Positions 20,930-32,079 are shown, counted from the first letter of the stretch. The stretch: DNA of 64,000 nt from Morinoia aosen (GCA_030386875.1 CM059575.1:13664293-13728292), one strand, 5' to 3'. Numbers and translations are program-made. Notes: generated from the letters alone by a model not told the origin.

Positions 20930-23702
20930 GTAAGTCTTGCCCTCAAGTGAACCTTGGATCTTTAATTTTTTCAAGTGACAAGTTTGAAATATCTGTGTGT
21001 CCTCTCCCAAGTGTAAAGTGAGATGTATGGTTTATTTTGCTTAAATTTAATCTCTGGTAACTGATATCAGCAACCTGGAAACCTTTTCAGCTTCTTGGCC
21101 ATGAATACCTCAGAGATTATTTCCCTCCTAAAGTATTTTTTATTAATTTTTGGAATTTCATCAGGGACCAATCGTTCGATTGCCTTAAGGTGTTTCAAGA
21201 TCTCCTTCAGCATCTCTGGAGCAGGTTTTTTGAATTTTTAGTGAGAGTTAAAATATTAGGAATGGTAGAAATTAGTAGTAAAACTTATAAAGAATGGACT
21301 TGCCCTAACAAAAAATTGTTGTAAACATAGTCTCTCAGGCAAATAAAACTAAAATATGAGATATGTAACTGATTTTATACACTGAGCTCTAACAAAGGTA
21401 GAAGGCAAGCTTAAATGGTCTATTTTGTAGTGACTATACCTTTGTTACCCCTCAAATCTTGATTTTAGTGCTTTCGTGTTCTGTAATCTTGTGATGTGCC
21501 AATTTAAATTTATTCAATAAAAAGTTCCAACTTCTCCTTTGTGTATAACCGAAACGCATCTCAGGAGAAGTATAAGTAGGACCGCTACTCCACTTGCTGC
21601 ATCTGGAACTCAGAGGCTGAAGTAGCAACAGTTTTTTCTCATGAAACTTCAGAAATTGAAGAGATGATTAGTTTGTTTTGTTCGGTTCACAACGAATTGA
21701 ACTACAAAGTTGCGATCCAGTGTTTTTTATATCGCTTAAAAAAATTTAAGAAATGTTAGAATTATTGAAACATAATATGTATATTTTTTAGTGATTACTT
21801 TAAATGGCAACGAAAAATTTTATAATCAACTTATATAGTGGTAATCAACTCTATAAAACTACTACGCAAATTTATAGTACACACTTTGATCTTTACAACA
21901 CAAAAAAAGGTCTCTTCCATAAGTAAAAAAAACTGTTGGAGAAATTATTGAAAAACTGGAACACTTTTTTCTCATTAGTTTTTTGGGTGTGCAGTTCGAT
22001 TTCTCCTCCAGTTTTCACTTATGAGGGAAATCTTTTCAGCATCATAAAGATCAAGGTGAGTGCTATAAATATGAGCGGTTGTTTTTGATCAGTTGAATAA
22101 AAAATTTTCTCCTACCTTGTAAAGAAAAAAAATTGAAAATTTTTTCATTTTAAATTTGAACATTTAAAAAAAAAATTTTTGAAGTGAAATCAAAAAATTG
22201 GATCTCAATTTTGTAGAGCAGTTAATTATAAATCAAACAAAAAAAGTCATCGTCTCTATGTACAATATTGACTGAGAAATTTGGTTTTTAGAAATTTCCC
22301 TTTCAGAAGAATTGGGAAGAATTGGAAAAGGGGGCATGGGCAAATTTAAAAAATTTTAGGGCTCTGAACGTCCATTCAAATGTTCTCAACATCATGTGAA
22401 TCCCTTTGAACTTATTTTGCTCCAAAAGTATTTTTTATTAATTTTTGAAGTTTCATGAGAAAAAACCGTTTGCCCCCCTTGAGCTGGTTTTCCTCATTTT
22501 TTCCTATATTTGCTGTGTGTATTCAATCTAGAAGAATGATATTTTTGAATCATTTGGAATCATCTCACATCATCAAATTATTGTTCATTGATAAAACATC
22601 TGACTGTGATAAAAATTTTAAAGCTTTGTATAACTGATTGTAATATTACCCGTACTAAGAGAACAAAAGTCTTGAGGAATGCCACACAAAACCATGTTGG
22701 ACTGTGGACCAAAAACTAAGTCAAAACATTAGATCCATGTACATTATGAATTTCTTGTTCCAGTGAATGTTGATGGAATTACCATTGCTAATCAGCAATA
22801 AATAAAGCTTCTGTTGACAACTTTATATTAGATTATAATTTAGTTCAAGCCATCCTCATCACAACAAAGGTATTAGGTGGAAACATATCATGTTTTATGT
22901 TTTGTAAATAGCCAAGAAGTGAATCTAATTTTTTCCTTATACAAATATACATGTGTAACTTTATTTGGAAAAAAAATGTTTAAATTGGTGTTAGTCATTG
23001 TTAAAATGATGGTTTAATAGAAATACTTGAGTTATATTTTGCGTTAGTGTTATTTACTGATAGCTGTCATTTGAAAAAATTGGAAGATTAGTATTGATTT
23101 TTGTGATACTCTTTTCAAATTCAACTATGTGAGCAACCAGCAAATGAGCATGTCACTCAAAACACCAGCCAGCACTTCAGTGAATGCACCAGCCAGCACT
23201 TGAGTCAACACACCAGCCAGCACTTGAGTCAACACACCAGCCAGCACTTGAGTCAACACACCAGCCAGCACTTCAGTGAATGCACCAGCCAGCACTTGAG
23301 TCAACACACCAGCCAGCACTTGAGTCAACACACCAGCCAGCACTTGAGTCAACACACCAGCCAGCACTTGAGTCAACACACCAGCCAGCACTTGAGTCAA
23401 CACACCAGCCAGCACTTGAGTCAACACACCAGCCAGCACTTGAGTCAACACATCAGCCAGAGTCAATACACCAGCCAGCACTTGAGTCAACACATCAGCC
23501 AGCACACTCCAGCCAGCATGTGAACCATTACACCAGCCAGCCAACATATCAATTCATAAAGTTGCATTTTGAATGTTCTGCTTTCATGTACAATGGAAGT
23601 TGTGGTGTGTATTAATGTGCTGCATGGGGTAGCTTAAATCAATGATGCTAATCAAAGAGAATGAATAGTCAGAAATATTTAAAAATGTGTTTGTGTTAAC
23701 AG
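20930..23702 (+). other. CEP41 intron 1
   Basis: Non-coding, AT-rich. Two copies of a 38-base motif (AAGTATTTTTTATTAATTTT core) occur at about 21127-21165 and 22420-22458. The stretch between them has many T-rich runs and is probably a decayed repeat. A 24-bp minisatellite occupies 23154-23545 near the end. Confidence 0.6.
23154..23545 (+). repeat. 24-bp minisatellite in CEP41 intron 1
   Basis: About 15 tandem copies of a 24-base unit containing CACACCAGCCAGCACTTGAG, with variants (TTCAGTGAATG replacing TTGAGTCAACA in two or three units, and one shortened unit near 23460). The period is a multiple of three, so all frames stay open and give HTSQHLSQ-type or VLAGVLTQ-type repeats. I read these as non-coding because they lie between two phase-0 exons of CEP41 with normal splice sites. 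Confidence 0.9.
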
Positions 23703-23873
23703 GTTTCCAATGACGAGGTGTTTTCCCGCATATCGCTGGTGGACCTGCTGCAGCTGATGCTTGCTCAGCCAGTAACTGAAGGTGTTGCTGGAGAGCCATG
23801 TGAGAGGCCACCTGAGGATTCTGTGAAAGAGCGTGATGAACTTGACACGGTTGCTCAGATGCACGGGGATGAG
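23703..23873 (+). CDS. CEP41: CEP41 coding exon 2
   Basis: Fifty-seven codons between a TTAACAG acceptor (AG at 23701-23702) and a GTGAGC donor at 23874, phase 0 at both ends. The translation begins VSNDEVFSRISLVDLLQL and joins exon 1's RKYYK. This matches the vertebrate CEP41 order [21 protein letters not shown]. The exon ends with an acidic stretch (PEDSVKERDELD...GDE) like the acidic linker of the family. It is too short to reach 60 residues with its own ATG, so it is easily missed. Confidence 0.85.
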
Positions 23874-24164
23874 GTGAGCTGGGCAGCTCTCCAGTGATGA
23901 GTTGTAACAATCCTTATACAGCAGAAGTCTCTTGCATTGCATGTTAGAGACTTTTAGGGTACTGAAAGTTCAGCTGTGCAGTTTCTTTGGTTCATATATA
24001 GCTTCATTCATTTAAGTTGTCCTTTGTGTGCGTTCTTAACACTAACTTTGGATGCTATATCTGAGGTAATAGTTTGTAGTTATGCTGCTTTTACTATTGA
24101 TCAATTAGTTAATTTTCAGAAGGTATAGAATGTCCAATAGGTTAAGGTTAGGTTTGTCTATCTT

Positions 24165-24430
24165 ATGCTCTGGGGACTGTTAGTTGTCCAGGGCACACTG
24201 TTAGGTTACCTAGGCTGTAGATAGGGCTTCAGGACTTTTGTCTTGTGTGCCTACTTTGCTTTCATCAGTTTTCAGGCAAAATTTTGTATCTTTTCTTTGT
24301 TTTTCCTTTTTCCATCATATACCTTTCTAACTTACTTTTCTGTGCAGAAGGGATCCTGTATAGGAACACACATTGTGCCTAAATTCCCAGTTAGCTACAG
24401 TCCTACTAAATGGTCCTTTCTGTTGACTTG
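24165..24430 (+). repeat. HH-SINE, old degenerate copy
   Basis: The order TGCTCTGGGGACTGTTAG, GGTTACCTAGGCTG, TTCTGTGCAGAAGGGATCC, CTACTAAATGG follows the family, with strong divergence. Confidence 0.4.
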
Positions 24431-24483
24431 CTCGAGATGGCCATTGGTATATCTATGGAATGGAAGAATAATTTCTAGCCCTA

Positions 24484-24820
24484 GCCAATATTCTCCCAGG
24501 GGGAGGATGTGAGGGCCCGAGCTGAGAGTTAGGTAGGCCTTCTTTTTGTTGAAATAAAATGTTTTTGTTATGTTAAGGACCACCTTTTTTCGGTCCACTG
24601 CTGTCCAGTTTTTCAGCACCTACTACTTTCTTCTTCAACTTTGATCTTGTTTCATAATCTTCCTTCCCAACTTACTGTTTCTATGCCTTTCTGCGTAGAT
24701 TCCGCGTTTCCTTAACTCCATACTAAATGGTGCCTTCCTCCTTCCTCTCTTTGGATCGCATTTGTTGCTGGGTAGGGAGGCTAAAACTAATGATTAATCG
24801 AATTTAATCTAACCTAGCCA
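24484..24820 (+). repeat. HH-SINE copy
   Basis: Shows CTCCCAGGGGGAGGATGTG, GAGGGCCCGAGCTGAGAG, GTTAGGTAGGCCTTC, CTGCTGTCCAGTTTTTCAGC, CATACTAAATGGTGCC and a TAATCGAATTTAATCTAA tail. The hairpin head is degraded. It directly follows an older copy. Confidence 0.85.
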
Positions 24821-25974
24821 ATATTATACGCTGATTTTCAGATGTTCGTTCGCCACTTTGAATCAAAGAAGGAAAAAGTATTTCATATATATTTTGTTTG
24901 CATCTTGTGTGGAAATGACCTTGCTATATATGGATACTAGTGAATATCTTGGTTGAAGCATCCTTTAATTATGCTAACATAAAATTGGAAGGGTTAAGTT
25001 TGTTTTATGAGAAATGTGCTATTTGGGTATAGTTCATGAATAGTTTCCTACTTCACCTGGCATCATTTTTCAAATGCAGAAGTTTTATCCAACTTTCTAG
25101 AATGCCTTAATTCGAGAATATTCTATTGTACTTATTATGTAGGTAAACGTGTATTAGCAAAATGGCACCGCTCTTTTTTCTAATAATTATAAGAACACCA
25201 CCAGAGAGGATAAGAGTTTATAAGAGAGGATTAGAGTTTTAAGAGAGGAAGAGGACGGGTAAAGCAAGCTCCCAGAATGCTCCGCTTAGCTAATTCTAAT
25301 GAGCGTGGGTGCTGTGCAGGCATAAGTGAGATTAGGAAAATATTTGATGGACAGAAGTTCAAAGTTTGTGTTGAGTGTTAATTTTTCTTGATAAAAGTGA
25401 GCTCTGATGTCACTTCTCTGGAGTAGTTAATGAATTAAATAGATAATTTACTTGCATGGTTGGCAATTTCTGAGAGGTAACTGTGATTTATGCCCTTTAT
25501 TCATTTTGTTGTATAATATGTTGACTGCCTCTACCATTGTCAATGTTACTCGTGGTACCTTTAAGGACACTGGGTAAACAAAAAGTCCGTCTTCACGACG
25601 GATTTTTCTAAAATTTTAACCATAGGTGTAAAATGATGCAACTATTTTTTCCGACTCCTGTGTTTTTTTTCATAAATTTATCAGAAATACAATTTTTTTA
25701 AAACCTGAGAAAATCGGTGTTGCATAAAATGATTCCTATCCTACAATTTTGAAGTTACAGAACTGGCAAAATTTGTTCTAGATAGCTAATTGTATTGTCT
25801 AGAGATTCGTTGCAAAAGTTTTTCGATAATTTGATTTTTTGAATTTTGAGAATGTTTTCTCTAAAACCCACCACTGTTTTCTCTTTTTCAAATTATTTTG
25901 TCAATAATTTTCAAAATGAATTGATATTCAAAAATCTACTGCACCGAATCTCTGGATGGTTTTAACTGCTATTG

Positions 25975-26385
25975 ATTGATATGTTTGCCATTCCTGTACA
26001 TTCAAAACTTCGGGAGAAGAATCCCTTCTAAGGTCAAAAAGGCAAGTTTTCTCAGCCATTTTCCTAAATTTTGTTTATTTCTTTTTTTCATAATTTTTGA
26101 ACTAAGTTTTTTTTAAATAAACTTCAATGCTTTTGTAGCTCCATTTGAGTTCTATTGTGATTGATCTATTAGCCATTCCTGTACCTTCAAAACTGTGGGA
26201 AAGGATCCATATCACAAGACAATAAATGAAAGTTTCAAAACAGCATTTTTTAAAATTCTTCTTTAATTTTCAAACTGATTTTTTTAAAAATAACTCTATT
26301 GCTTTCAAGCTCTTTTTATGCCCTTTCGATTGATATATCTGTTATTCCGATACCTTCAAAACTTAGAGAGGCGATTAGATGTTTA
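25975..26385 (+). repeat. Diverged tandem-like motif, three copies, ~180-bp spacing
   Basis: Motif of type GATTGAT...CCATTCCTGTAC.TTCAAAACT..GGGA occurs at about 25973-26020, 26158-26205 and 26328-26375, with A- and T-rich filler between. The copies are diverged. No coding sense is recognised. Confidence 0.55.
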
Positions 26386-26399
26386 CACAAGCTAATTAG

Positions 26400-27540
26400 C
26401 TGATGACTCAGAGCAGACGGATTCAAAACAGACGCTCAGTTACATCATCATAATTTATCAGAGTGTCAGAATGTTTCGTTTGAGTACAAAAGCATTTCGA
26501 GCAAGGCCATGAATGAACTCTCTTGCTATTTCTGCAGAGGAACGCTCAAAACTGACTCGTAATAAAGGAGGGGAAGGGGGAGGTCACCCACCTGTTAATG
26601 CGCACCAAGGTCACGCTAGTGCGCGTCTTCTACCTCGTCTAGGAGACGAACCAATGCATGTACTTGAGAGCCAATTATATTGTTGAATGCACAAGAAAAT
26701 TCTCTGTAAGATGATTTTATAAAGAAAAAACTACCATTATTCGGGATTTTACCTGAACTGTGTCCTTATCATTTTGCTGCTTTTGTCATGGATGTTCAAT
26801 CCAATCGAACACCAACCATTTTTCTGTTTTGGAATTTGATAGATCACTCCGTTTTAAACTATGATCGTCATACCAGTAACAAATAAGTACAGGATTTGTG
26901 AGTTATTCAGTAGAAGGGTTTAGATAGCTACTAGTCAACATGTACAAATTGGTCTTGTTATACTGCACTTTGATAAGAAGGCTTCGTTAAATATATTCAG
27001 TGTTTCGGTGTCCCATTTCTGCTATCATATTTCTACGTAAACATAAAGTTTGCATGCATTTGTAGAATTACAGGACTTGACCTACATGCTTTGGAAATTA
27101 TTTGTTTTCTTCATAATTTGTTTTCACATTTACCTTACTTTTTGTGTGAAATGTTTGGAAGTTCCCCTTTGCCACTCACATCTTGAAACCTACTGTGCTA
27201 TACGTCTATTGAAAACTGTTAACCTTTCTGAAAGTTGTTCTACGGGAAAAATATCTTCATTTTCCCTGAAAACTTTGCTCACGTTGGCTTAACTTCTAAT
27301 TCACACATCTGTGCCTTGTAGTGCTGGATTGCTTTGCTTTCCCTTTGTACCAAACTCTTGTTTTTTTATGGCTTGATACTGGCTGCCTCTTCATTTCTCA
27401 TCTTTTGGCCTCTTCGACAATTTCACAAAGTATTTTGCTCCCTTCCTTGATGCTGCCTTATGTTCTGTCAGCATCACTAAATATTCATTATAGCATTCTC
27501 TGCCTCTGATACATACTTTTTAAATGTTTCCTCTTCTTCA
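26400..27540. other. Unassigned intronic DNA
   Basis: No gene, RNA or repeat recognised apart from scattered AT-rich simple sequence. Confidence 0.5.
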
Positions 27541-27544
27541 GTGG

Positions 27545-27800
27545 GAGGTCCCAGAGAGGTAAAACTATGCTATCCGTGGGAATTAGCATTCTCAGGGGGA
27601 AGATGCAAGCATCCCAGTACAAGGCTAGATAGGTTCTGCTCTTATTGAAGTAAAATTGGGTTTGTTTCTTATGGATTATCTTTTTTTCGATTCATGGCCG
27701 TAAGTTTTTAGCTTCTGTGACATTCTCCTGCAATTTTTAGCTTGATTCATACACTTGTTCCTAACTTGCTGTTTCTATGCACGAGGGATCTTATGTGGAA
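27545..27800 (+). repeat. HH-SINE, older copy
   Basis: Contains CTATGCTATCCGTGGGAATTAGC, a degraded version of the hairpin head, then CTCAGGGGGAAGATG, GGCTAGATAGG and CTTGCTGTTTCTATGC. The 3' end is lost. Confidence 0.65.
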
Positions 27801-28339
27801 ACACACTTTGTGTGAAATAAATTTATATTTTAAATAGGCGATTGCTGCGTAGGATCGAATCGCGTAATAATAATGGTAAATACCCTTTCGTGATCTCCTT
27901 GACTCTATTGTTGTTCAAGCGTTTTTAACTTGTTGACATAGGTTTGCTCCAGTCTTTGTCTGTCCGCAGCCAAGTGTACATATTTTTCTTGGTAAGTTAA
28001 TTGTTGATCAGTGAATTCAATTTGTGTCTGCAGTTCTTAGCAATGTCGACTTTCCTGGCCTGTCAGGAGCTGACCTCCTTCCTCGTAGTTTCTACCTTAA
28101 TTTGTACAGTTCATTTAGAGCAATATTAGTGCAATAATCCCATAAGCATGTGATACTACTTGTTGCAATTACCGAGTCTAGGATTTTAATGCCGTTTTAG
28201 TTCTGTGTATAGTACTTACGTGCGTTGTTCTTGTCTCTGCAAAGGAACAATAATTGGAGCTTTTAATAAACTCGATTCAACCCAAACATTTGACTGATGG
28301 CTCCATATGTCTACAAATAAACCCGTATTTCGATTGCTC

Positions 28340-28685
28340 TGGGAAATACGTAACACTTTGTGTATAGATGTCACTTTCCCTTGGTTCCATACTAAATTGT
28401 ACTTTCCTCCTTCATCTCTTTGGAACATCTTTGTTGTGTTTAAGGATGCTTAAACCAACTTATGTAACCTAAATCTAATATGGTTTCAGAAATTTCTTGA
28501 AATCTTGCAGTTTTTCTGTGCAAAGAATCCAGTGTAGGCACACACTTGTGAACAGATTTCCTGTTCCCTGAATGCCATCTTAAAGGGTGCTTTCCTCTTT
28601 CCTCCCATGGGAATATTTTTTATGGGGTTGAGGAGCTTTAACTAAATCAAAATAGAACTAACCTTTATTTGAGGTTGAGCAATGA
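28340..28685 (+). repeat. Two adjacent HH-SINE 3' halves
   Basis: Copy one (about 28340-28480) has GGTTCCATACTAAATTG, GGAACATCTTTGTTG and an ACCTAAATCTAATATGG tail. Copy two (about 28500-28685) has TTTCTGTGCAAAGAATCC, a GCCATCTTAAAGGGTGC variant and GGGGTTGAGGAGCTT. Both are on the + strand, head to tail. Confidence 0.6.
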
Positions 28686-29749
28686 CTATAAAACAAACTA
28701 TGAACCTTTTTTTGAGAGAAAAGCAGGCTGATGATGTCTTTCTTCAATACTAAACTGTATCTTGGTTCTATTAGAAGGTCCATCTTTAAATGTTACTGTA
28801 ACACAAAATCTGGAACTAATATTAGGGGAATTTCAGAGTTGCAAGTGGCTTGATAGTTTTCGTTTATTGTTTTCCTAGCATTCATAGCTAAAATTCCATT
28901 GTTCTCGTTTTTAAAAATCGGCACCTTGTTTTGTCAGTTGCCTTTACATTTGTTGCATTCGCGTTAATAGTTTCCTCTCCTCAAATGCTATTGCAAGCAG
29001 TTTCTTAATTCAGTGTATAACCTTATTGTTCAGCATTTCTCAGCAAAAACAGTTGTAACTGGGGCTTTAAATTTCTCTGGTGCATGATAAATCTAATTTG
29101 TAAGCCTAGATTTAGTTTGTTTTAAATATGGCGTTTCAATCACTGTTGAAAGCGACACTTGACGTCACAGTCGAAATGTTAATTGCGAGTCCCGCTGCTT
29201 TACATGTTGTTATTGCTCACTACTTGATTAAAAATCCTTTTGCAGTTGCCAGATTATCATTCGCCAGTCAATAAAGGCCCATTTAGGGCAGGGTTAGGAT
29301 TAATAAACCCATTACAAAACTTAACTAGAGGAAAAACTCAGCAATTTAATTTTTTTTAAATTTAAAGTCACAGATGAGTGCACTAACGTGCGCCTTACAG
29401 GGTTTGTTATTTACTTTTTCTTGGCTACGTTTTCAAACTTATATTGTCATTTGAGGCTTAATTGCTTTTTATGGGTTGTACAACACAGTTTATATCGTCA
29501 TGTCGAAGTAATTCTGGGAAGTGGTTGAGCTTAATTGCATTATCTTAGAGCATTTATCGTCGAATGTTCGAATATTTTAAGGAGCATATAAGCTTTCTCT
29601 GCCTCAAACCTGCACCAAACATTGTTTCACACAATGCCAACCGAGTTAAATGTAGTACATGTATCCAACTGTATAATTGTTGATCTTGAACTTACTGGGC
29701 ATTGAGCGTAGTAGGTCTGTTTTTTTAAAAACCTGGGTTTTTTCCCACC

Positions 29750-29960
29750 CTACCACAAGGAGATATAAAGTATTGTATTTATAGGAAACTCTTCCTGGTG
29801 GAGTGTAGATTAGTCTGTGCACTGAAAGTAAGGTAGGCCTTCCTTCTTTGGGATAGAATAGTTTTTTTTGTTTCTTTATAGATCCTCTATTTTCCGGTTC
29901 ACTACTGTTTTTTTGTGTCACCTGTTACTCGCTGCAATTTTTTTCTTGTTTTATAAATTT
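29750..29960 (+). repeat. HH-SINE 5' half
   Basis: TTGTATTTATAGGAAACTC is a degraded hairpin head, then AAGTAAGGTAGGCCTTCC, CCGGTTCACTACTG and TTTTTCTTGTTTTATAAA. Confidence 0.65.
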
Positions 29961-30042
29961 TTCAGATTCGTGCCGTTTCAATGCGCGCGGTGTATGGACA
30001 CCACAGCTTCCTCACTCTCCTAATTTTATTCTTGAAGAGGCT

Positions 30043-30347
30043 CCCCTCAGAGGGATGCAGCTATTGTATCTATGAGAATTAGCACTCCCAGGTGGAAAAT
30101 GTGTGAGGTTCTGTAAGATCTTAATAACCATACGATAAAGGTAATGATTATAAGAAACATACTTATGATTATAAGAAATGTGCTCTGATGCGGTTGTTAG
30201 GTAAGCCTTCGTTGTGTTTAAATAAAATGTTTTTTCTTATGTTAAAGGATCACCTTTTCCCGGTTCTCTGCTACCCTATTTTTCAGCACTTACTACTTAC
30301 TTCTTCAACTTTTATCTTGTTTCATAAACTTTTTTCTCAACTTACTG
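30043..30347 (+). repeat. Two HH-SINE fragments, head to tail
   Basis: 30043-30115 is an isolated hairpin head (CCCCTCAGAGGGATGCAG, CTATTGTATC, CACTCCCAGG). Base changes inside the stems convert A-T to G-T pairs, so the stem can still form. 30180-30347 is a middle section (GTTAGGTAAGCCTTC, CGGTTCTCTGCTACCC, TTTATCTTGTTTCAT) that abuts the next complete copy. Confidence 0.7.
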
Positions 30348-30702
30348 CCCCTCAGGGGGATACAATTATTGTATCTCTGGGAACTAGCGCTCCCAGGGGG
30401 ATAATGTCAGGGCCCGAGCTGAGAGTTAGGTAGGCCTTCTTTTTTGTTGAAAGAAAATGTTTTTGTTATGTTAAGAACCACCTTTTTTCGGTTCACTGCT
30501 GTCCTGTTCTTCAGCTCCTACTACTTTCTTCTTCAACTTTGATCTTGTTTCACAATCTTCTTTCACAACTTACTGTTTCTATGCCTTTCTGCATAGATTC
30601 CGCATTTCCCTAACTCCATACTAAATGGTGCCTTCTTCCTTCCTCTCTTTGGATCGCATTTGCTGCTGGGTAGGGAGGCTAAAACTAACGACTAAGCTAA
30701 TC
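30348..30702 (+). repeat. HH-SINE, complete copy
   Basis: Full-length: CCCCTCAGGGGG hairpin, GATACAATTATTGTATC hairpin, TGGGAACTAGCGCTCCCA hairpin, then GGGCCCGAGCTGAGAG, CGGTTCACTGCTGTCC, CATACTAAATGGTGCC, TAGGGAGGCTAAAACTAAC and a short CTAATCTC tail. The next fragment begins directly at the tail. Confidence 0.85.
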
Positions 30703-30920
30703 TCAACTTACTGTTTCTGTGTCCCTTCTGCGCAAATTCCGCATTCCCTTATCTCCAAACTAAATGGCGTCTTCCTCCTTCCTGTCTTTGGAACGCTGTT
30801 TTTTACGGTTAGGGAGGCTTAAACTAACGTCTAATCTAATCTTGAAGAGGCCTTCCATTAGGAACACCTTTGTTGCGATGGGGATGCCGTGAACTGACTT
30901 ATGATCTAATCAAATGTTGT
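30703..30920 (+). repeat. Two HH-SINE 3' fragments, head to tail
   Basis: 30703-30843 starts at CAACTTACTGTTTCTGTG and ends in ACTAACGTCTAATCTAATC. 30844-30920 holds only the last part (GGAACACCTTTGTTGCGATG, ATGATCTAATC). Each begins at the TAATC tail of the previous copy. Confidence 0.75.
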
Positions 30921-30984
30921 CAACGGTGGTTTTGTTCCACTGATGGGCGTTGGCAATTTCACCGATGTTCATTGAGGCAAGAAA

Positions 30985-31232
30985 TTCATAATTTTTTGTT
31001 ATGTTGGTGACCAGTTTTTTCGGTTCACTACTGTCTTGTTTTTCAGCACCTCTGACGTTTTTCTTCTACTTTTATCTTATTTCATCAACTTCTTTCTCAA
31101 CTTGCTGTTTCTATGCCCGTTCTGCATAGATTCCTCATTATCTTTTCTCAATACTGAATGGTGCCTTCCTCCTTCCTCTCTTTGATACGCTCTTTTTTTT
31201 GTAGCGGTTAGGGAGGCTTAGACTAACTTATC
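30985..31232 (+). repeat. HH-SINE copy cut by a piggyBac-like MITE
   Basis: Starts near TTTTTTGTTATGTTGGTG and runs to TAGGGAGGCTTAGACTAAC. Its tail (CTTATC then TTAATCTATC) is split by the MITE at 31233-31462. Confidence 0.75.
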
Positions 31233-31462
31233 TTAACACATTAATTGCGGTACGACCCACCGGTGGGTCGTAGTTAGGTTTTTCCTGCTGCGAAACGACC
31301 CATCGATGGGTCGTTTGGAAAAATTCTAACAACCTTTCTAAATTACTGGTATTTAACAGGCCCAGTTAATGTTTGATATTTACAAATTTGCTTATCACTT
31401 TTGACTTTAAATTTAAGTTGAATATTGAACTTCAGTTAAACCCATCGCAACTAACGTGTTAA
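31233..31462. mobile_element. piggyBac-like MITE (TTAA duplication)
   Basis: Flanked by TTAA at 31233-31236 and 31459-31462. Ends are inverted: CACATTAATTGCG at left and, on the opposite strand, CACGTTAGTTGCG at right. The 222-bp interior is non-coding and has two perfect palindromes of 22 bp (31251-31272) and 24 bp (31293-31316). TTAA target duplication is the signature of piggyBac-type transposition. The autonomous partner is not in the window. It is inserted in the tail of an HH-SINE and is therefore younger than that copy. Confidence 0.75.
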
Positions 31463-31568
31463 TCTATCACAGTAGGCTGATCAGCTATTGAGGAAACGAC
31501 CAAAGTTTCGAATGGTTTTGTGTTTCACGCGCCAGTTGGTTTAGCTAAAATCTATCGCAAAGAAAATA

Positions 31569-31834
31569 CAGGGTGAGACAAATCAAATGTTCTAGTTTTG
31601 AAAGGCGCGCGCAACGACTGCGGTAGTGATGGCAAGATGTATGTGGTTACCACCATCTTCCGTATGCCATCTTCAAAAAGTGAGCGCACAAACGGCATTG
31701 TGTATCGATTCTAATAGAACAACAAATTATTCTGTAAGTATTGTTTTACTTTTCCTAAAAGCCTCTCAAAACGCGGGTGTTTCATTTGCACTAATAGCCT
31801 TTCAAAACACGGGCATTTGAGTTGTCCCACTCTG
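31569..31834. mobile_element. 266-bp MITE with 21-bp terminal inverted repeats
   Basis: The left end CAGGGTGAGACAAATCAAAT is inverted at the right end as CAGAGTGGGACAACTCAAAT on the opposite strand, with four mismatches over 21 bases. The interior is non-coding. No clear target-site duplication is seen, so the superfamily is open. It lies about 250 bases before CEP41 exon 3. Confidence 0.7.
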
Positions 31835-32079
31835 TTTATTGCGATGGAGAAAATGTTACTTATACTGCTAGAGAAGAACTAAGGGTAAACTTGTTCGATT
31901 TCGGCTGATTAGTTATGATATATTACGATTGTAGCACACATGTCGGCTGTTGGCGTGTTTCTTAGGCCTATTTCTTGTACCGGTGACTGCTCCCAATGTT
32001 GCTATTAAGTAATTTTTTGAATTCTAAATTTTTGAGCACTAGTAAGGCATTTTGTAGAATTATCTCTCGCATCTGTCAG

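Larger units (their letters stand above)
23874..32079 (+). other. CEP41 intron 2, repeat-filled
   Basis: About 8.2 kb. It holds around a dozen HH-SINE copies, a diverged ~180-bp repeated motif (25.97-26.38 kb), a piggyBac-like MITE (31.2-31.5 kb) and a 266-bp MITE (31.57-31.83 kb). Vertebrate CEP41 has roughly 50 more residues between the exon 2 segment and the rhodanese domain, including a STLQSVISGVGE-like motif. I did not find an exon for it here, so it is either lost or a small exon I could not see. Confidence 0.6.

Noticed and set aside
23125-23615. Long repeat-protein-like open frames on both strands (HTSQHLSQ, VLAGVLTQ)
   Set aside because: Created by a 24-base tandem array whose period keeps all frames open; it lies in an intron with normal flanking splice sites.
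31996-32079. In-frame upstream extension of CEP41 exon 3 from an ATG at 31996
   Set aside because: Lies before a good acceptor, lacks family similarity, and exons 1-2 supply the expected N-terminus in phase 0.
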